Shown here: positions 62,703 through 64,000 of the stretch, piece after piece
How positions within the stretch are numbered: the first letter of the stretch is position 1
How the letters are laid out: each line of letters begins with the position of its first letter
NCBI GenBank assembly: GCA_964603785.1
Contig: CAZRWD010000009.1
Span: 25,492-89,491 of the forward strand
Reading direction: 5' to 3'
From: CAZRWD01 sp964603785
Lineage (GTDB): Bacteria > Fermentibacterota > Fermentibacteria > Fermentibacterales > Fermentibacteraceae
Length of the DNA stretch: 64,000 nt
Notes under the pieces: model-generated
What the model saw: the letters and a program-made list of their open reading frames with translations, nothing else
The model's database searches: none
What the model was told of the DNA's origin: nothing
Translations under genes and position numbers: made by a program

Positions 62703-63554
62703 TCAGTCGATGACTACGAGCCGCACAGCGTCGGAAGCAGAGGCCGTCGACACCCTGACGAGGTAGGTCCCGGTCGCCGGGCCTCCCTGCGGGAGGGTGA
62801 TGGCGTTCGTTCCCCTGTCCAGCGCTGCAGTGCCTCTCCAAACGATTCTCCCGTCGATGCCGAAGACCTCGACGAGGGCCTCGCAGGCCTCCGGCGAGGA
62901 GATCTCGAGTGCGGGCGAGGCGCAGGGGTTCGAGACGGCCCCGACCGAGAGGCCGGGCGCCTGATCCGGCTCCCCGACGCCCGTTTCCGGCGTGTAGTAG
63001 ATGCGCATCGAGTTCATGAACGAGAGCAGCTGCCCGGTCGGTGACGTGGGCAGGCCGGCGTCGAGCGTGCGGTTGGGCGTGGGCGGGTAGAAGGCTCTGG
63101 CGTTTATGGTCTTGCCGTTCTCCCCGAGGTAGCGGAACTCGATTATCAGGTTGTCGGTGCCGTTGTAGTCGAAGGGGCGGTCGAAGACGAGCCCGTTCCA
63201 TCCGGGGGCCGTCCAGTCGATCGCAAGGGTGTCGAGGAGGAAGACGGAGTAGGGATCGTTGCCGGCGTAGTTGGCGGCGAACGAGGTGGTGAGCTCGCTC
63301 ACGGTGGTGTGGCAGAGGACGATCTCGTTGTTGAAGAAGAGGCCCTCGCTGAACGCGTCATGGGTGGCGAAGAGCTGCACCTCGGTGATCTCCGCCGCCC
63401 CGTTCATCTCGCCCGACAGTACCAGGACCTGGTACCTTCTTCCTACATCGGCTCAAGAGCCGCAGTAGGGTCTGTTCGTCGTAACCGTCCCGCCGCCGCC
63501 CAGCTCGACGAAGTCGGCCAGGGCGAGGGCGAGGGCGATCAGTCTGACGAGCAT
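62703..63554 (-). pseudogene. Secreted protein gene interrupted by an in-frame TGA
   Basis: An ATG at 63554 with GGGAGGA upstream and a promoter begins a signal peptide (MLVRLIALALALADF) and GGGGTVTTNRPYCGS. The next codon, 63455-63453, is TGA. The same frame continues as ADVGRRYQVLVLSGEMNGA and goes on to 62703 with VSNPCASPALEIS, VFGIDGRIVWRG and TGTYLVRVSTASASDAVRL, a T9SS-type C-terminal domain. The whole reads as one ~283-codon secreted protein. Nonsense mutation, sequencing error or readthrough are possible; TGA is a normal stop in neighbours, so recoding is unlikely. Confidence 0.8.
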
Positions 63555-63600
63555 CCGTCCTCCCGGTGGTGGGTGATGCCGGGGTCCGTCCCCGGAGGCC

Positions 63601-63628
63601 AATATGCTGCGGCTGCGGAGACGGTCAA
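63601..63628 (-). promoter_or_regulatory. Putative promoter of the TGA-interrupted gene
   Basis: On the minus strand TTGACC (63628-63623), 16 bases, CATATT (63606-63601), about 47 bases before the ATG at 63554. An intact promoter suggests the gene is recently broken or still functional. Confidence 0.5.
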
Positions 63629-63670
63629 CTTCGGGGGGCGAGCGGGGACGGGGCGCCGTCCGGGCCCGGG

Positions 63671-63699
63671 TTGACGACGCGGCGGACGCATCGTATTGA
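63671..63699 (+). promoter_or_regulatory. Putative promoter of a mini transcription unit
   Basis: TTGACG (63671-63676), 17 bases, TATTGA (63694-63699), identical in elements and spacing to the promoter at 6815-6843. Confidence 0.55.
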
Positions 63700-63725
63700 A
63701 GCGCGACTCCGAAGGAAGGGAAACC

Positions 63726-63809
63726 ATGGGCGCATCGTGCTTCACATCCGGCGGACCGGCGTGGGTTGCCGCCATGGCGATGCGCATCCCCGAGGGGGAC
63801 CCGGCCTAG
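63726..63809 (+). CDS. Possible 27-residue peptide gene or structured small RNA
   Basis: An ATG at 63726 follows AAGGAAGGG and encodes MGASCFTSGGPAWVAAMAMR and a short acidic end before TAG. The transcript, bounded by promoter 63671 and terminator 63834, also folds well: GCGCATCG (63730-63737) pairs with CGATGCGC (63778-63785), with inner GGCGG/CCGCC pairing. It may be a small RNA rather than a coding gene. No Rfam family was recognised. Confidence 0.35.
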   Translation: MGASCFTSGGPAWVAAMAMRIPEGDPA

Positions 63810-63833
63810 AGGGGCTTCCACAGCCTTCCCTCG

Positions 63834-63858
63834 ACCCCGGGTCCTCCCCGGGGTTTTT
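63834..63858 (+). terminator. Rho-independent terminator
   Basis: ACCCCGG (63834-63840) pairs with CCGGGGT (63848-63854) around GTCCTCC, followed by TTTTCTTT. It is the clearest intrinsic terminator seen and ends the mini transcription unit. Confidence 0.8.
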
Positions 63859-63918
63859 CTTTGCCCTGGCAGATCACCGTGACGAGATGGATTTCGGCCC
63901 GTTCTGGGGAGGGTTGCC

Positions 63919-64000
63919 ATGCAGCAGGTTGCAGATCGAATCCTAAAGAAGTTAAAACCGAAGCCCAGGAGGTACAGGGACTGGCCGGGGACGGGGTACA
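63919..64000 (+). CDS. Start of a gene running off the window
   Basis: An ATG at 63919 preceded by GGGAGGG opens a frame (MQQVADRILKKLKPKPRR...) that stays open to the window end, 27 codons. It is basic, with no signal peptide. Too short to identify. Confidence 0.5.
   Translation, partial: MQQVADRILKKLKPKPRRYRDWPGTGY

Noticed and set aside
62703..63554. Genome-wide TGA reassignment or selenocysteine
   Set aside because: Many genes here end in TGA at natural positions, and no SECIS-like structure was noticed after the codon.
63720..63800. Possible cyclic-di-GMP (GEMM) riboswitch
   Set aside because: GGGAAACC and GGGTTGCC resemble parts of the motif, but the conserved ACGCAAAGCC core and the second stem are missing.

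Overview
This 64 kb window is high-GC, almost wholly coding DNA from a Gram-negative-type bacterium. It has lipoproteins with lipoboxes, a TonB-like energy transducer, an RlpA-like septal lipoprotein, a YfiM-like lipoprotein and several secreted proteins with FlgD-like / type IX secretion (T9SS) C-terminal sorting domains. That combination, with many TPR envelope proteins, frequent TTG/GTG starts and GGAGGT ribosome sites, suggests an uncultured lineage of the FCB group (Fermentibacteria/Eisenbacteria-like). The phylum is an inference; no rRNA marker is present.

Layout. 1-6.8 kb (minus): 3' part of the lon gene missing at the window edge, hsp20, a TPR-PEGA-TonB fusion and recG. 6.8-9.7 kb: a divergent TPR gene, a secreted CTD protein, then panE on the minus strand. 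9.7-39.2 kb is almost entirely minus-strand, with genes overlapping by 1-20 bases: ytxH-like, secA, small lipoproteins, a RiPP cassette (14.9-20.8 kb), a flippase-like protein, PBP1A, a lipoprotein, a GspE/PilB ATPase, pyrimidine-nucleoside phosphorylase, a GT51 transglycosylase fusion, pyrF-rlpA-pyrD-pyrK-TPR lipoprotein-pyrC, and a class II fructose-bisphosphate aldolase. 39.3-41.7 kb: ktrB-ktrA on plus. 41.8-43.4 kb: a DUF4388-like protein and lepB on minus. 43.6-45 kb: radC and a secreted protein. 45-50.6 kb (minus): alr, MBL-fold hydrolase, namZ, metallophosphatase, leuC, leuD. 50.6-64 kb is more accessory: repeats, two paralogous secreted proteins, a DUF362 ferredoxin, a MerR regulator coupled to a VIT/vWA protein, DUF445 and DUF1232 proteins, a secreted glycosidase-like protein, a secreted gene broken by an in-frame TGA, and a mini transcription unit.

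The most interesting locus is the RiPP cassette. Two radical-SAM/SPASM enzymes resembling ScmE and ScmF of the 'SynChlorMet' families, a PqqD-like carrier (ScmD-like) and an HprK-like P-loop protein (ScmC position) surround two tandem, clearly homologous 70-71 residue Cys-containing peptides. These are very likely the precursors. An ABC exporter without a peptidase domain follows.

Gene expression also shows two patterns. Many same-strand neighbours are coupled by NTGA overlaps using ATG, GTG, TTG and apparently CTG as starts. At least three genes (recG, alr and the MerR regulator) lack a ribosome site and have a -10-like hexamer exactly 6 bases before the start codon, as expected for leaderless mRNAs.
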